From contig JAKVBU010000016.1 of the NCBI GenBank assembly GCA_022446885.1, forward strand, positions 32,921 to 96,920: 64,000 nucleotides of DNA, written 5' to 3'. Under the pieces are notes generated by a model. It did not search any database and had not been told where the DNA came from. It was given only the letters and a program-made list of their open reading frames with translations. Positions 42,943-51,454 of this stretch are shown one piece after another. The first letter of the stretch is position 1, and each line of letters starts with the position of its first letter. The translations under genes and the position numbers were made by a program. Origin of the DNA: Phycisphaerales bacterium (GTDB lineage: Bacteria > Planctomycetota > Phycisphaerae > Phycisphaerales > SM1A02).

Positions 42943-43730
42943 TGTTCCTCCTCGCGCTGATACTGGCAGCGTCAAGTGATGTGCGATCGGAAGCCATCGA
43001 GCATCTGAACAGCGGGCGCCCAGCACATGCTGAGGTGCTGTTGCTCAAGCACCCGGAGGCGGCCAGCGCTTCACCGGATGTCTTGCTGGCAGCTCGACTC
43101 ATGCGGCAGGATTCTGCTGGCGCCGCCCTCGTGCTCGCACAACTGGTGGATTGGCTGGGCGCTGGTGGCGTGCCATGTGGCCCCATGCATGAGCGTTGGG
43201 ATGCGCAACACCAATTGGCTTGGAGTTGGTCGCCGCTGGTGTGTGACGGTGCCAGGCGTGACCAGATCATTGCTGAACTTGGCACGGGGGCAAATGGGTC
43301 GCCGCGGGCCGAAGGCGTACGCGGTGCAATTCGATCGATTCTCACCGGAGAGCTCGACCCTGCGGCTCACGGGGCGCCTTCGATCTGGCGAAATGCGGCC
43401 TTGGCACTGGCGGGCAACGGTGCACAACGCAAGCAGGCTCGAGTTCGATTGCACAGTGATGCAGCCCAGCCAATGGAGATGGCCTGGCGTCTCTACGTGA
43501 TTGGGCGATCACATCTTCTGGAGCAGACAAGCGGCGACAAGCGAGAGGGGCTCGTGCACTTGGCTCGAATTGCAGCAGAGGAGCCGCTGCGAACAGCCCA
43601 TCCGAGATTGGCGCTACATGCCCTTGATGTGCTGATCGAGCAGGCGCCCGTTGGCACAGCGGTCGGACTGATTGAGACTCGATCGCGACTGCAGGCTCAA
43701 TTGACAACCAGATTGGAGATGAATGAATGA
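42942..43730 (+). CDS. Uncharacterized exported protein of the Exb operon
   Basis: 262 aa. The N-terminus MFLLALILAASSD is a short signal peptide. The rest is helix-rich and TPR-like (AIEHLNSGRPAHAEVLLLKHPEA, LAGNGAQRKQARVRLHS, LVHLARIAAEEPL) with no family I can name. The start ATG shares one base with the stop of the VWA gene (TGATG), and its own end overlaps exbB by 4 bp, so it is firmly part of the operon. Confidence 0.75.
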   Translation: MFLLALILAASSDVRSEAIEHLNSGRPAHAEVLLLKHPEAASASPDVLLAARLMRQDSAGAALVLAQLVDWLGAGGVPCGPMHERWDAQHQLAWSWSPLVCDGARRDQIIAELGTGANGSPRAEGVRGAIRSILTGELDPAAHGAPSIWRNAALALAGNGAQRKQARVRLHSDAAQPMEMAWRLYVIGRSHLLEQTSGDKREGLVHLARIAAEEPLRTAHPRLALHALDVLIEQAPVGTAVGLIETRSRLQAQLTTRLEMNE

Positions 43731-44389
43731 ACGGGCAACTGGCAACGCAAGGTGGCCTGCTTGAACTTGTCGAGTCGGGTGGCATCATCGGGTGGATCCT
43801 GCTGGGGCTGTCCATAGTGGCGCTCACGCTGGTGCTGTTGCACGCCTGGACGATTCGTGCCAGCCGCCTGTTGCCCGTGGAGCAGATTGAGGCACTCGGC
43901 GGGGCTTTGCGTGAGGGCGATCTGGACAAGGCCTTGTCCATCTGCAGGGCGGAGTCGGGTGATGCCTTGCCCGCGCGTGTTGTGGAGCACGCGATTCGAC
44001 GAGTGCAGTCTTCTCCACTTGGAGGGCTGGAGCTGTACGACGCCGCCGAGGAGGCCGGGGCTGAGGAGGTCGCTCGACTAGGGCGCGGTCTTGAAGGACT
44101 GTCGGTGATCGCGGCAATTGCGCCGCTATTGGGGCTGCTGGGCACCGTCTTGGGCATGGTGGATGCATTCCAGGCCATCGCATCACAAGGGCCGCAAGCT
44201 GCGCCGGAACTGGCTTCGAGCATTTCTCTGGCGTTGGTCACGACGCTGTTGGGGCTCGCTCTGGCGATTCCCTGTGTGGCACTGCATGCCTGGTTCCGAG
44301 TGCGTCTTGAAGCGATTGCGGCTGACGGAGGGCGAATCATGGAAGCGCTGCTGGCGCCGCTGGCGGCTGTGGAACCGACCGATCGATGA
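43727..44389 (+). CDS. exbB: ExbB/TolQ/MotA-family proton channel protein
   Basis: 220 aa, three membrane segments: GGIIGWILLGLSIVALTLVLLHAW, then after a cytoplasmic loop IAAIAPLLGLLGTVLGMVDAF and ISLALVTTLLGLALAIPCVAL. The GLLGTVLGM motif and the Thr/Pro residues of the last two segments are the family's proton-path signature. With ExbD it would use the proton gradient to drive a periplasmic partner. Overlaps its neighbours by 4 bp each side. Confidence 0.92.
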   Translation: MNGQLATQGGLLELVESGGIIGWILLGLSIVALTLVLLHAWTIRASRLLPVEQIEALGGALREGDLDKALSICRAESGDALPARVVEHAIRRVQSSPLGGLELYDAAEEAGAEEVARLGRGLEGLSVIAAIAPLLGLLGTVLGMVDAFQAIASQGPQAAPELASSISLALVTTLLGLALAIPCVALHAWFRVRLEAIAADGGRIMEALLAPLAAVEPTDR

Positions 44390-44775
44390 AGGTACGCCCT
44401 GCTAATCGATGGGCCGTTGTTGAACTCACGCCTCTGGTGGACGTGGTGTTCCTGTTGATCGTCTTCTTCCTGATCGCAGCCGATGCGAGCCGCGTCGCTC
44501 GCCCCAAAGCTGATCTGGTCGAATCCAGGATCGATGCCGAGGGGCACGTTTGGGATGCGGTCTTCACGCTGCAGGCGGATGGTGTTTGGCGATCGGCCAT
44601 CGACGGTCCACCGCTGCAGGATCCACTTGCCAGCGGGGTAGGTGCGGGCAGCAGCGTCTTGCTGCGGATCGACTCAGCTGCACCATCAGCAGCGATGGGT
44701 GCGATGACATCAGCGCTGCGCGAAGCTGGTGTTGAACAGGTGAGCCTGGCAACGCGGCGAGGGGCGGGCTCTTGA
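44386..44775 (+). CDS. exbD: ExbD/TolR-family protein 1
   Basis: 129 aa. Short cytoplasmic N-terminus, one membrane segment VVELTPLVDVVFLLIVFFLIAAD carrying the conserved proton-relay Asp of the LVDVVFLL motif, then a small periplasmic domain ending in GAMTSALREAGVEQVSLATR. The first of two ExbD paralogues in tandem; the unit may use both in one 5:2-type complex. Confidence 0.92.
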   Translation: MKVRPANRWAVVELTPLVDVVFLLIVFFLIAADASRVARPKADLVESRIDAEGHVWDAVFTLQADGVWRSAIDGPPLQDPLASGVGAGSSVLLRIDSAAPSAAMGAMTSALREAGVEQVSLATRRGAGS

Positions 44776-45170
44776 ACTTCAACGTGGCAACCCGTGGTCG
44801 AGGGCGATCTGCCCCGGTCGTTCGAATCGCCGGGTTGATCGATCTGGTCTTTCTCCTTTTGGCGTTCTTTCTGGTCACGAGTGCGCTGTTGGAAGGCGAG
44901 TCTTCGGTGGCAACAGCCTTGGGACACGGACAGGGGGACCCGGCGCCAGTTGCGCCGATCGTGATCGAAGTTCAAGAAGGCGTATGGAAGATCGGGCCTC
45001 GGCTGATCAATCGAGTTGATGCACTGCCAGCAGTACTGGAGCAGTTGCCCAAGGGGCCCGGCATCATCATTCGTCCTGAAGGGGAGGTGTCGGCGGGGGC
45101 GATCGTCGAGACTGTTCAGGAAGCTCGCCACGCGGGGTTTACCACCCTCACGTTGGAGACTCCGCGGTGA
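44772..45170 (+). CDS. exbD: ExbD/TolR-family protein 2
   Basis: 132 aa. The membrane segment is VRIAGLIDLVFLLLAFFLVTSAL, again with the critical Asp (LIDLVFLL). The periplasmic domain has IIIRPEGEVSAGAIVETVQEARHAGFTTL, the classic ExbD end. It starts at a TTG that overlaps the previous stop (TTGA), which points to translational coupling and possibly lower expression than paralogue 1. Confidence 0.9.
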   Translation: MNFNVATRGRGRSAPVVRIAGLIDLVFLLLAFFLVTSALLEGESSVATALGHGQGDPAPVAPIVIEVQEGVWKIGPRLINRVDALPAVLEQLPKGPGIIIRPEGEVSAGAIVETVQEARHAGFTTLTLETPR

Positions 45171-47365
45171 TCTCGATGATCTTGGCGACAAAGCTGGCTT
45201 CAGTCACGCTTGCTTCGCTCGCGCCAACTGCCTCGGACCAAGGTTGGGCGCTCACAAGCGACTGGCTGCGTGAGCACGATCAGATTGAGCTGGCGTTGGA
45301 GTCTCTCCTGATGGAGCCGTGCAAAACGCAAGAAGAGAAGGGGGAGATTGCACTTGAAGTGATCGCCTTGCTTCGAGCCGCCCCCGTTCAGGCAGACTTC
45401 GCCAGGCGTGTGCGATTGGACCTGGACCTTCGAGTGGCCGAACTTGAGGGCCTTGATCGCCTGAGGGTGCGGCTGGGGCTGCTCGAGATGGACCGCCGTG
45501 ATGCGCTGCACGGTGAGGTGAATCGACCCAAGCTCGAAGGTGTCCTGAGAGAAGTTGAGTTGGTGCACTTTGACGTTGCCGATCGGCTTCGCGAAGTTGG
45601 AGCAAGTGAGTCGCGGCGATGGCTGGAGTCGCTCGATAGAAGAACCGCACTTCTGCAAGGCCTTCTTCACGACGATCTTGGGCGATCGCATGAGACGGCT
45701 GGGATTCATCTTCGCAGGGCCATGCTGGGTGATGATGAACAGGTTCCCGATCCTCTGCATGCCCAAATGCTTCGAGGAAGTGACGGGCTCGAGGCGGCTG
45801 CAGCCTTGGCAAAGGTGAGTGTCAGAAGTGGTGATCTCTCGCTGGCGGGTCGTCTTGTGGACATGCTCGTTGCAGCTCATTGGCCGGTGCACGATGCCTC
45901 CGCAATCCGATCGCTACTGGAGGCCCTCGATGAGTCTCAGCGTGCAGCGGCGCTGTCGCGTTGGGGCAGTGCCCTCCCTGATGGGCTCCTGCTGGAGTTG
46001 GCGGATTTGATACCCCAGGGTTCACCGCTGTCGAGTCGATTGCACGATCGGGGTCTGCAAGATCAACTGATCCAACGTCTTGCCAAGATGGATGGTGCGG
46101 TGCCCGATGTCGATTGGTTGATTGAAGCCCGGGTTCTGGCAGAGCGAGCCAGGCGTGGGCACGGAGATTGGGCCACCGCACTGGAGGCCCTCAACCAACC
46201 AGGGCAGTTGCCTCACGATGGAGCGAGAATCGACCTCGGGGAGGCGTTGCATCAGACGGGGGACCATGCGGGGGCCCTGGCCGTACTCATGAGCGTGGCG
46301 CCCGGGCCGGATCGGGCGCGATCTGACAATCTCATCTATCTGGCGTTGCGAGCGCAAGTTGATGCAGGCGAACTGTCCGCGGGGGTGATGGAGCCTGTCC
46401 TGCGCCGCATCTGTTCGCGTGGTGAAGATGCGCCCATGGCCATCTCAGCCGCGCTCCAACTGGCCTCGCTTCCTTCGACCTCCCCACAGGAGGCAATCGC
46501 CTTGATCGAGCGTGTGCCGCCCGGCCATGCGCTCGAAGGGACTGGGGCATCGCTTCTGGAGCAGGTGGTCTGGCCCCATCGAGATCAGGGGCCATCGGGG
46601 GCGAGGCGGGTGGTTCACGCCGCCAGGGCTGTGCTTGAATTGGATCTGGCTCAGGCACCGGAGGCTGCTGGTCGTCTGCTGGACTATCTGCCCAAGGCTC
46701 AACTGAGTCCACCGGTGACCAGTGCGCTGGCAAAGCGTGCCATCGATGTGATTGCCTCGTCAAAGGGCTCAGCGATCGCCCAGGCACACGCAGGGGCGTT
46801 TCATGCTCGCCAGGGAGACGTGGCTAAAGCGACTGGGGCAGTGCTGGAAGCATGGAGGGGCGGAGATCGCTCGAGTTTGCTCGAGCAGACCACCAGCGCC
46901 CTGTTGCAGTCAGCCGACCCGCTCGGCGAGCGGTCTACTGAACTGGCTTCGTATCTGCTGGGGCGGTCTCCCATGCTGATGCGAAAGGCGGAGTTGACGC
47001 CTGCCCAGCGCCGTGTACTTGTTCACTGGGCTCGCCACATGCTGCAGGCACAGGCGATGTCCAGTGAACTGCTTGAGCACGCCGCAGGGCTGGATGTACT
47101 GCAGGCCGCGGGGCTGGTGCAACTAGCTCGCCGCGCAGGTGAGCAGGCTCGTTGGCCACTTGCTGTAGATGCATGGCGCCGCGCGGCCCAACTCGACGAA
47201 GCCAGCTCGGGCCGTTGGTCACTTGAGCAGGCTCGGGCGTTGTCACATTTTGACAGCGCATCAGCGATTCAGTTGGCCCGGCAATTGGCTGTGCTGCATG
47301 TCAATGATCCAGTTGGGCAGGAAGCCAAGGTGCTGGCCGACCAACTAGAGGCAAAAACCCCATGA
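45167..47365 (+). CDS. Large exported helical-repeat protein
   Basis: 732 aa. Signal-like N-terminus (MILATKLASVTLASLAPTAS) then an all-helical body of TPR/solenoid type (RIDLGEALHQTGDHAGALAVLMS, AHAGAFHARQGDVAKATGAVLEA, LVQLARRAGEQARWPLAVDAW). No catalytic motif is seen. It is probably a periplasmic scaffold working with the VWA/ExbBD module. The GTG start overlaps the exbD2 stop (GTGA) and its end overlaps the next gene by 4 bp. Confidence 0.8.
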   Translation: MISMILATKLASVTLASLAPTASDQGWALTSDWLREHDQIELALESLLMEPCKTQEEKGEIALEVIALLRAAPVQADFARRVRLDLDLRVAELEGLDRLRVRLGLLEMDRRDALHGEVNRPKLEGVLREVELVHFDVADRLREVGASESRRWLESLDRRTALLQGLLHDDLGRSHETAGIHLRRAMLGDDEQVPDPLHAQMLRGSDGLEAAAALAKVSVRSGDLSLAGRLVDMLVAAHWPVHDASAIRSLLEALDESQRAAALSRWGSALPDGLLLELADLIPQGSPLSSRLHDRGLQDQLIQRLAKMDGAVPDVDWLIEARVLAERARRGHGDWATALEALNQPGQLPHDGARIDLGEALHQTGDHAGALAVLMSVAPGPDRARSDNLIYLALRAQVDAGELSAGVMEPVLRRICSRGEDAPMAISAALQLASLPSTSPQEAIALIERVPPGHALEGTGASLLEQVVWPHRDQGPSGARRVVHAARAVLELDLAQAPEAAGRLLDYLPKAQLSPPVTSALAKRAIDVIASSKGSAIAQAHAGAFHARQGDVAKATGAVLEAWRGGDRSSLLEQTTSALLQSADPLGERSTELASYLLGRSPMLMRKAELTPAQRRVLVHWARHMLQAQAMSSELLEHAAGLDVLQAAGLVQLARRAGEQARWPLAVDAWRRAAQLDEASSGRWSLEQARALSHFDSASAIQLARQLAVLHVNDPVGQEAKVLADQLEAKTP

Positions 47366-48012
47366 GGCGGCGGGCCCTACGAGCGATCATCGCAAGGGGG
47401 TACGTCTCCCAAGGCAAAGGGCGGCCCTCTCCAATGGTGTCTCATCGTGCTGGGGCCCCCAGAGAAGCGAAGGCAACAGGCCGTTTGTGGTTCATGATCT
47501 GTCTCATGGCGGGCGTCTTTGTCGCCATGTTGGGTGGATGGCTCGCAACGCGTCCTGCCCCGTCGTTGACCGAGGCTTCGACACCAGTTGCTGGCCCCGC
47601 AGACACATCTTCGCCGCCAGCGGAGGTGACACCCACCCTGCGTGATGGTCCAAGGGAACCCAATGAGGTAGGTGGGCGTGTTACGCCCCAGCCTCCGGAG
47701 CAGACCAGCGGCCCCGGCCTCGACGTGACCGAGTTGGTCCTGAGGGCTCGCAGTTGGCCACGGGCTGACGATCAGCCTCTGCTTGAGATGTTCGGGTCAC
47801 TCGGTGCGCTTTGGTCGGTGCTTGAGCCCAGCACTCGTGTGGCGATCACGTCTGCTCTGGCTGACGCCATCGTGCTTCGGAGTGAGTCACCAGAGCGCAT
47901 TGATGCACTGCTGGCAGCCATGGGGCTGGAGACACGCCGATCCGTACTGCAGGCGTTGGAGGACAGAAGCCCGATGCAGCCGCCCCCCGCGGCGGTCGAG
48001 ATCAGCCCATGA
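47362..48012 (+). CDS. Uncharacterized single-pass membrane protein
   Basis: 216 aa. A basic N-terminus, one membrane segment (LWFMICLMAGVFVAMLGGWLA, about 42-62), a long Pro/Thr/Glu-rich linker, then a short helical C-terminus (LLEMFGSLGALWSVLEPSTR, IDALLAAMGLETRRSVLQAL). A second TonB-like anchor-plus-linker protein in the operon. The ATG overlaps the previous stop (ATGA). Its last 11 bp overlap the convergent gene downstream. Confidence 0.75.
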   Translation: MRRRALRAIIARGYVSQGKGRPSPMVSHRAGAPREAKATGRLWFMICLMAGVFVAMLGGWLATRPAPSLTEASTPVAGPADTSSPPAEVTPTLRDGPREPNEVGGRVTPQPPEQTSGPGLDVTELVLRARSWPRADDQPLLEMFGSLGALWSVLEPSTRVAITSALADAIVLRSESPERIDALLAAMGLETRRSVLQALEDRSPMQPPPAAVEISP

Positions 48013-48454
48013 GCCAGGCGTGTCGCTGTGTGACCACGGAGAGAATCTCGTCCGTGACCGAGTTGGCAGTCAACGACCAGAACGCCCATCGCGTATGGAA
48101 TGGCGTCTGGCCAAGTTCGAGGCCGTCGCGGATCGCACGCTTGAGCCGACGCACGTTGAGTGTGTCCAGAAAGGCCTGTTCCACCGGCATGGCCAGTTGA
48201 AGGTCTTCAGGGGCAGGAATGATGATCGCAACGGGATCATCGTCTTCCATCTGTTCATGCGACAGGAAGTACCCCAACGACCAGAACCAGCAGTCGCCAT
48301 ACCAGCGAGGCGCTTCGACGATGTCATCGAACTTGAGGATCGCCTTACGCGCACGATCGAAGAGTTCCGCAGCGTCAGCCTGCAAGTGCTTGCGCAATTG
48401 CTGCATGGTGGGGGTGCGGAACTGGTCTGTCCATGGAATCCGTGTGGTGGTCAA
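48002..48454 (-). CDS. Uncharacterized 150-aa protein
   Basis: I do not recognise the family. It is cytosolic by composition, with helical ELFDRARKAILKFDDIVEAPRWYG and HEQMEDDDPVAIIIPAPEDL, and ends WSLTANSVTDEILSVVTQRHAWLM. A TACAAT hexamer at 48495-48500 on this strand and a GGAG 9 nt before the TTG at 48454 favour that start; the ATG at 48406 is the alternative. It is divergent from the response regulator gene, with which it may share a control region. Confidence 0.6.
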   Translation of the reverse strand: MTTTRIPWTDQFRTPTMQQLRKHLQADAAELFDRARKAILKFDDIVEAPRWYGDCWFWSLGYFLSHEQMEDDDPVAIIIPAPEDLQLAMPVEQAFLDTLNVRRLKRAIRDGLELGQTPFHTRWAFWSLTANSVTDEILSVVTQRHAWLMG

Positions 48455-48518
48455 GGCGGATGGCTCCGGCCCGGGGATCCGGGTGACGGGGCATTGTAGC
48501 CCCTGGCGACCACAGGCT

Positions 48519-48524
48519 GGTAGC
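48519..48524 (+). promoter_or_regulatory. Candidate -10 element for the response regulator
   Basis: TAGCAT, 42 nt before the ATG at 48567; the leader holds GGAGA as ribosome-binding site. Confidence 0.4.
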
Positions 48525-48566
48525 ATCCGCACTGGCCCTTCTGGCGTCGGGCCGGAGACGAGTTTC

Positions 48567-49115
48567 ATGGCGACTGATCCCCAGATGGCCGACCCCGGCG
48601 AACTCCAGGATGCCCGAATTCTGGTCGTCGATGACAACGTGCAGAATCTCGAGCTGATGCAGGCGTATTTGGAGGGCCTCGGTTGCACGATCGAGACAGC
48701 CGCGGACGGGGTGGAGGCGATGCAGATCGTCGAGACGAACCCGCCGGACCTTATTCTGCTGGACGTCATGATGCCTCGCATGTCCGGATTCGAAGTCTGC
48801 CGAAAGGTGAAGGCCAATCCGGTCACCAGGGATGTTGTGATCATCATGGTCACGGCCCTCAATGAGGTGGCCGATTTCGAGCGGGCCGTGGAATGTGGCA
48901 CGAATGACTTCATCGCCAAGCCCGTGAACAAGCACGAGTTGCTGACCAGGGTCAAGTCGCTGCTGCAGTTGCGTCTGCTTAAGCGGCAGTTCGACCAGAT
49001 CGGGGCTGGTGACATGCAGCCCTCGGCGGCTGATGTGCATGGCCTGCTCGATCAGGGCGATCGGATCATGCCTCCGCCGGTCGAGTCGGCTGATGAGTCG
49101 GATCAGTCCGACTGA
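48567..49115 (+). CDS. Single-domain response regulator
   Basis: 182 aa. A CheY-type receiver: acidic pair Asp22/Asp23 in ILVVDDN, phosphoacceptor Asp66 in LILLDVMMP, the conserved Thr in MVTALNE and Lys118 in AKPV. A coiled helix (ELLTRVKSLLQLRLLKRQFDQ) and a short acidic tail follow, with no DNA-binding or enzymatic output domain. The nearest matches by pattern are the PleD/Rcp-like stand-alone receivers. No histidine kinase is in the window. Confidence 0.9.
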   Translation: MATDPQMADPGELQDARILVVDDNVQNLELMQAYLEGLGCTIETAADGVEAMQIVETNPPDLILLDVMMPRMSGFEVCRKVKANPVTRDVVIIMVTALNEVADFERAVECGTNDFIAKPVNKHELLTRVKSLLQLRLLKRQFDQIGAGDMQPSAADVHGLLDQGDRIMPPPVESADESDQSD

Positions 49116-49201
49116 ACCGATCCGGAACCCGTCCGACAACGCCTGAGCGTCATCTGCCCGCATGCTCCCTGAGGAGGCTGGTTGCTGTTGGCCAAATGGA
49201 C

Positions 49202-49249
49202 GCAGCCGGTACCCCACCATGGACCCCGGTGGGGGCCGGTACCGGCTGC
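49202..49249. terminator. Strong inverted repeat after the response regulator gene
   Basis: GCAGCCGGTACC (49202-49213) and GGTACCGGCTGC (49238-49249) are exact inverted repeats; CCACC/GGTGG extends the stem inside a loop centred on ATGGACCCC. No T-run follows. It lies in a 216-bp intergenic region between the regulator and the convergent small gene, so a bidirectional terminator is the simplest reading. No other gene is visible in the gap. Confidence 0.5.
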
Positions 49250-49331
49250 ATCAATAGTTGTGTTTGCTGATCGCTCGGGCGTGCGTTGACTCGCTTGCCC
49301 GCTGGGATCAGGCGTGCGGGGGCGGTGGGGG

Positions 49332-49517
49332 TCAGGCCGCCATCATCGCGGGGGTGTCGTTGGGACGGACCCAGCTCGTGCCTCTGGGGCCCATCGCGTT
49401 GAGCATGTGATCCAGATAAGACCGGAGGAAGTCCGCGTCGAAGCTTTGTAGCCATGAGGCAGAGGCCGTGGGGTTGAGGCTACGAATGGCATCGATCAGG
49501 TAGGTCTTGGGCTGCAT
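49332..49517 (-). CDS. Small 61-aa protein
   Basis: Starts at an ATG (49517) with a strong GGAGAGGA Shine-Dalgarno; an adjacent TTG at 49520 is possible. The sequence holds SWLQSFDADFLRSYLDHML, an amphipathic helical stretch, then GPRGTSWVRPNDTPAMMA. The ordered composition, good ribosome site and isolated position support a real gene. I do not recognise a function; similar FxxxxLxxYLxHL plus GPRG small proteins of unknown role may exist in other phyla. Confidence 0.6.
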   Translation of the reverse strand: MQPKTYLIDAIRSLNPTASASWLQSFDADFLRSYLDHMLNAMGPRGTSWVRPNDTPAMMAA

Positions 49518-49624
49518 CAACTGGTCCTCTCCATGACGCTCGAGGCGTTACAGAGCCTCTGTCGTCACGTAGGGGCATGTGCTTCCAACTGATAATCTGG
49601 CCGCCAGGGGCCTGTGGGTGTTCT

Positions 49625-49660
49625 TGTGGGGGGTTGTGCGGCACTGTCTGTGGGGGGTTG
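49625..49660. repeat. Direct repeat of a G-rich 12-mer
   Basis: TGTGGGGGGTTG occurs at 49625-49636 and 49649-49660 (period 24) in the 257-bp gap between the small gene and the CRTAC1-like gene. With nearby GGGG and GGG runs a G-quadruplex is possible. An A8 tract follows at 49689-49696. No gene is visible in the gap. Confidence 0.55.
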
Positions 49661-49774
49661 AGAACCAACCACAACATGTTGCGGTCACAAAAAAAATGTG
49701 GGGAGGGTCCGTCTTCGGGCCACCCTGGCGTGCCTTGGGGGCTCTTCCGGCATCGGCGCAGGTTCAGGCACGGG

Positions 49775-51454
49775 TCACTCCTCAGGTTGGGTCAGGCGGT
49801 GCCGCCGGTTGGCCTTGAGATCGCCGTAGGGGGTGACAGTGCCGTTGGTCCATCGCACCCTGACGTCTTTGAGGACAGACTCGTCTTCCATGCCCACATG
49901 GACGGTTGGGTCATTGGCGGCCATGTACGACCAGCCTGACTTTACCGGCCGGGTAATGGTCCGCTTGCCTAACTGTGCTGTGACGATCGCGCCCAGTGCG
50001 GGGGCGCCATGGCGATTACGTACGTCCAGTGTGATCGATTGTGCGGCTATGGAGCAGGTGTTTCGATAGACCCGAACCGGGCCGTCTCGATTCACCACGA
50101 CAACATCGCGTCGTCCATCGTTGTCTATGTCGCCAAAGATTGCAGCTCGGGAGGTCAGGGGTTTCAGCGGCAGGGTGCCACCGCGTGGCGACACCGGCGT
50201 GAATTGAATGTCTGGAGCGCCTCGCAGCAGCATGTTCTGTTGGGCGTAGGGGTCGCCCGAGATGGGTTGGGAAGGACGCAACACCGCGCCGTTGGCTTCG
50301 TACAGATCAAGCCAGCCGTCATTGTTGAAGTCAACCAGGCCGAGGCCGAATCGGGTCCACGCCCGTGTGGCATTTCGCAGTCCGCTTTGGGTAGTGATGT
50401 CCACAAAGTAGTCGCCGTCGTTGCGAAACAGCGAGTCAGACTCCGACTTGAGATTACAGACGATCAGATCTAGATCGCCGTCGTCGTCGATGTCATTGGC
50501 ATCCACGCCCATGCCGGCTTTGGGTCTTCCTGTGTCGTCCATGGCGCAGCCGGTGGCGAGACCGATCTCTTCAAACGTGCCGTCGCCGCGGTTGTGCCAC
50601 AGGTGGTCGGGCATCAGATCGTTGGCGACGAAGACGTCGATCCAGCCGTCTTGGTCAAAATCCGCCGCCACAACACCAAGGCCGGTGCCCGGCTTTGTCA
50701 CGATGCCCGACTCGACGGTGACATCTGTGAATTGACCGTTGCCGTCATTGCGGTACAGGCGGTCAATCGCGGGCGCCATGAAGTGCTCGGGTGAGCAGTA
50801 GTCCGGCATGCCATTGCCACTGACGCAGTTCAATGCGGTCTGGGGGGACCACATGAGGTAGTTGGTCACATACAGGTCGAGATCACCGTCTCGGTCATAG
50901 TCGAGGAATGTTCCGGAAGATCCCCAGTCTGGATCTCCGGTGCCTGAAGACGCAGTGACGTTCGTGAACGCGCCCTTGCCGTCGTTGAGGTACATGGAAT
51001 TGGGGCCCAGATTCAAGACATAGAGGTCTACGTCGCCGTCGTTATCGATGTCGCCGGCAGCAACCCCCATGCCGTAGCCAGTGTCTTCCGCACCGCAGTT
51101 GACTTCATTGAACACCCCCATGCCGTTATTCAGGAAGAACCGGTTGGGAGGGCCGTCGTCTTGAATGCCCTCGGGGGTGAGTCGCCCGCCCTGCACGATG
51201 TACAGATCGAGCGAACCATCACCGTCGGCATCGAACAACCCGCCGCCACCGCCGATGATCTCAGGCATGTAGTACTCGCCAGTGGCCCCTGACTCCCACA
51301 CGACGTTCACATTGGACAGTGCAGAGTCGTCGCGAAGCCAGATGTCGGGCTCACTCGTGGGTTTGAGTTGCGTGCCATGGTCTGCGGGTTCCTCGACACA
51401 CCCGACCATCAGCGGGCAAAGGCTGATCATGACTCCCTGAATGGCTCGTCTCAC
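49775..51454 (-). CDS. CRTAC1-like lipoprotein (FG-GAP plus ASPIC/UnbV)
   Basis: 559 aa. Lipoprotein signal with CPLMVGC. The body has at least six FG-GAP calcium loops (FDADGDGSLDLYIVQ, DIDNDGDVDLYVLN, DYDRDGDLDLYVTN, DFDQDGWIDVFVAN, DIDDDGDLDLIVCN, DFNNDGWLDLYEAN), then a C-terminal ASPIC/UnbV domain (GAIVTAQLGKRTITRPVKSG and VRVRWTNGTVTPY). Probably an outer-leaflet or periplasmic beta-propeller. Its GTG overlaps the stop of the TPR lipoprotein gene upstream (GTGA), so the two form one operon. Confidence 0.87.
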   Translation of the reverse strand: MRRAIQGVMISLCPLMVGCVEEPADHGTQLKPTSEPDIWLRDDSALSNVNVVWESGATGEYYMPEIIGGGGGLFDADGDGSLDLYIVQGGRLTPEGIQDDGPPNRFFLNNGMGVFNEVNCGAEDTGYGMGVAAGDIDNDGDVDLYVLNLGPNSMYLNDGKGAFTNVTASSGTGDPDWGSSGTFLDYDRDGDLDLYVTNYLMWSPQTALNCVSGNGMPDYCSPEHFMAPAIDRLYRNDGNGQFTDVTVESGIVTKPGTGLGVVAADFDQDGWIDVFVANDLMPDHLWHNRGDGTFEEIGLATGCAMDDTGRPKAGMGVDANDIDDDGDLDLIVCNLKSESDSLFRNDGDYFVDITTQSGLRNATRAWTRFGLGLVDFNNDGWLDLYEANGAVLRPSQPISGDPYAQQNMLLRGAPDIQFTPVSPRGGTLPLKPLTSRAAIFGDIDNDGRRDVVVVNRDGPVRVYRNTCSIAAQSITLDVRNRHGAPALGAIVTAQLGKRTITRPVKSGWSYMAANDPTVHVGMEDESVLKDVRVRWTNGTVTPYGDLKANRRHRLTQPEE

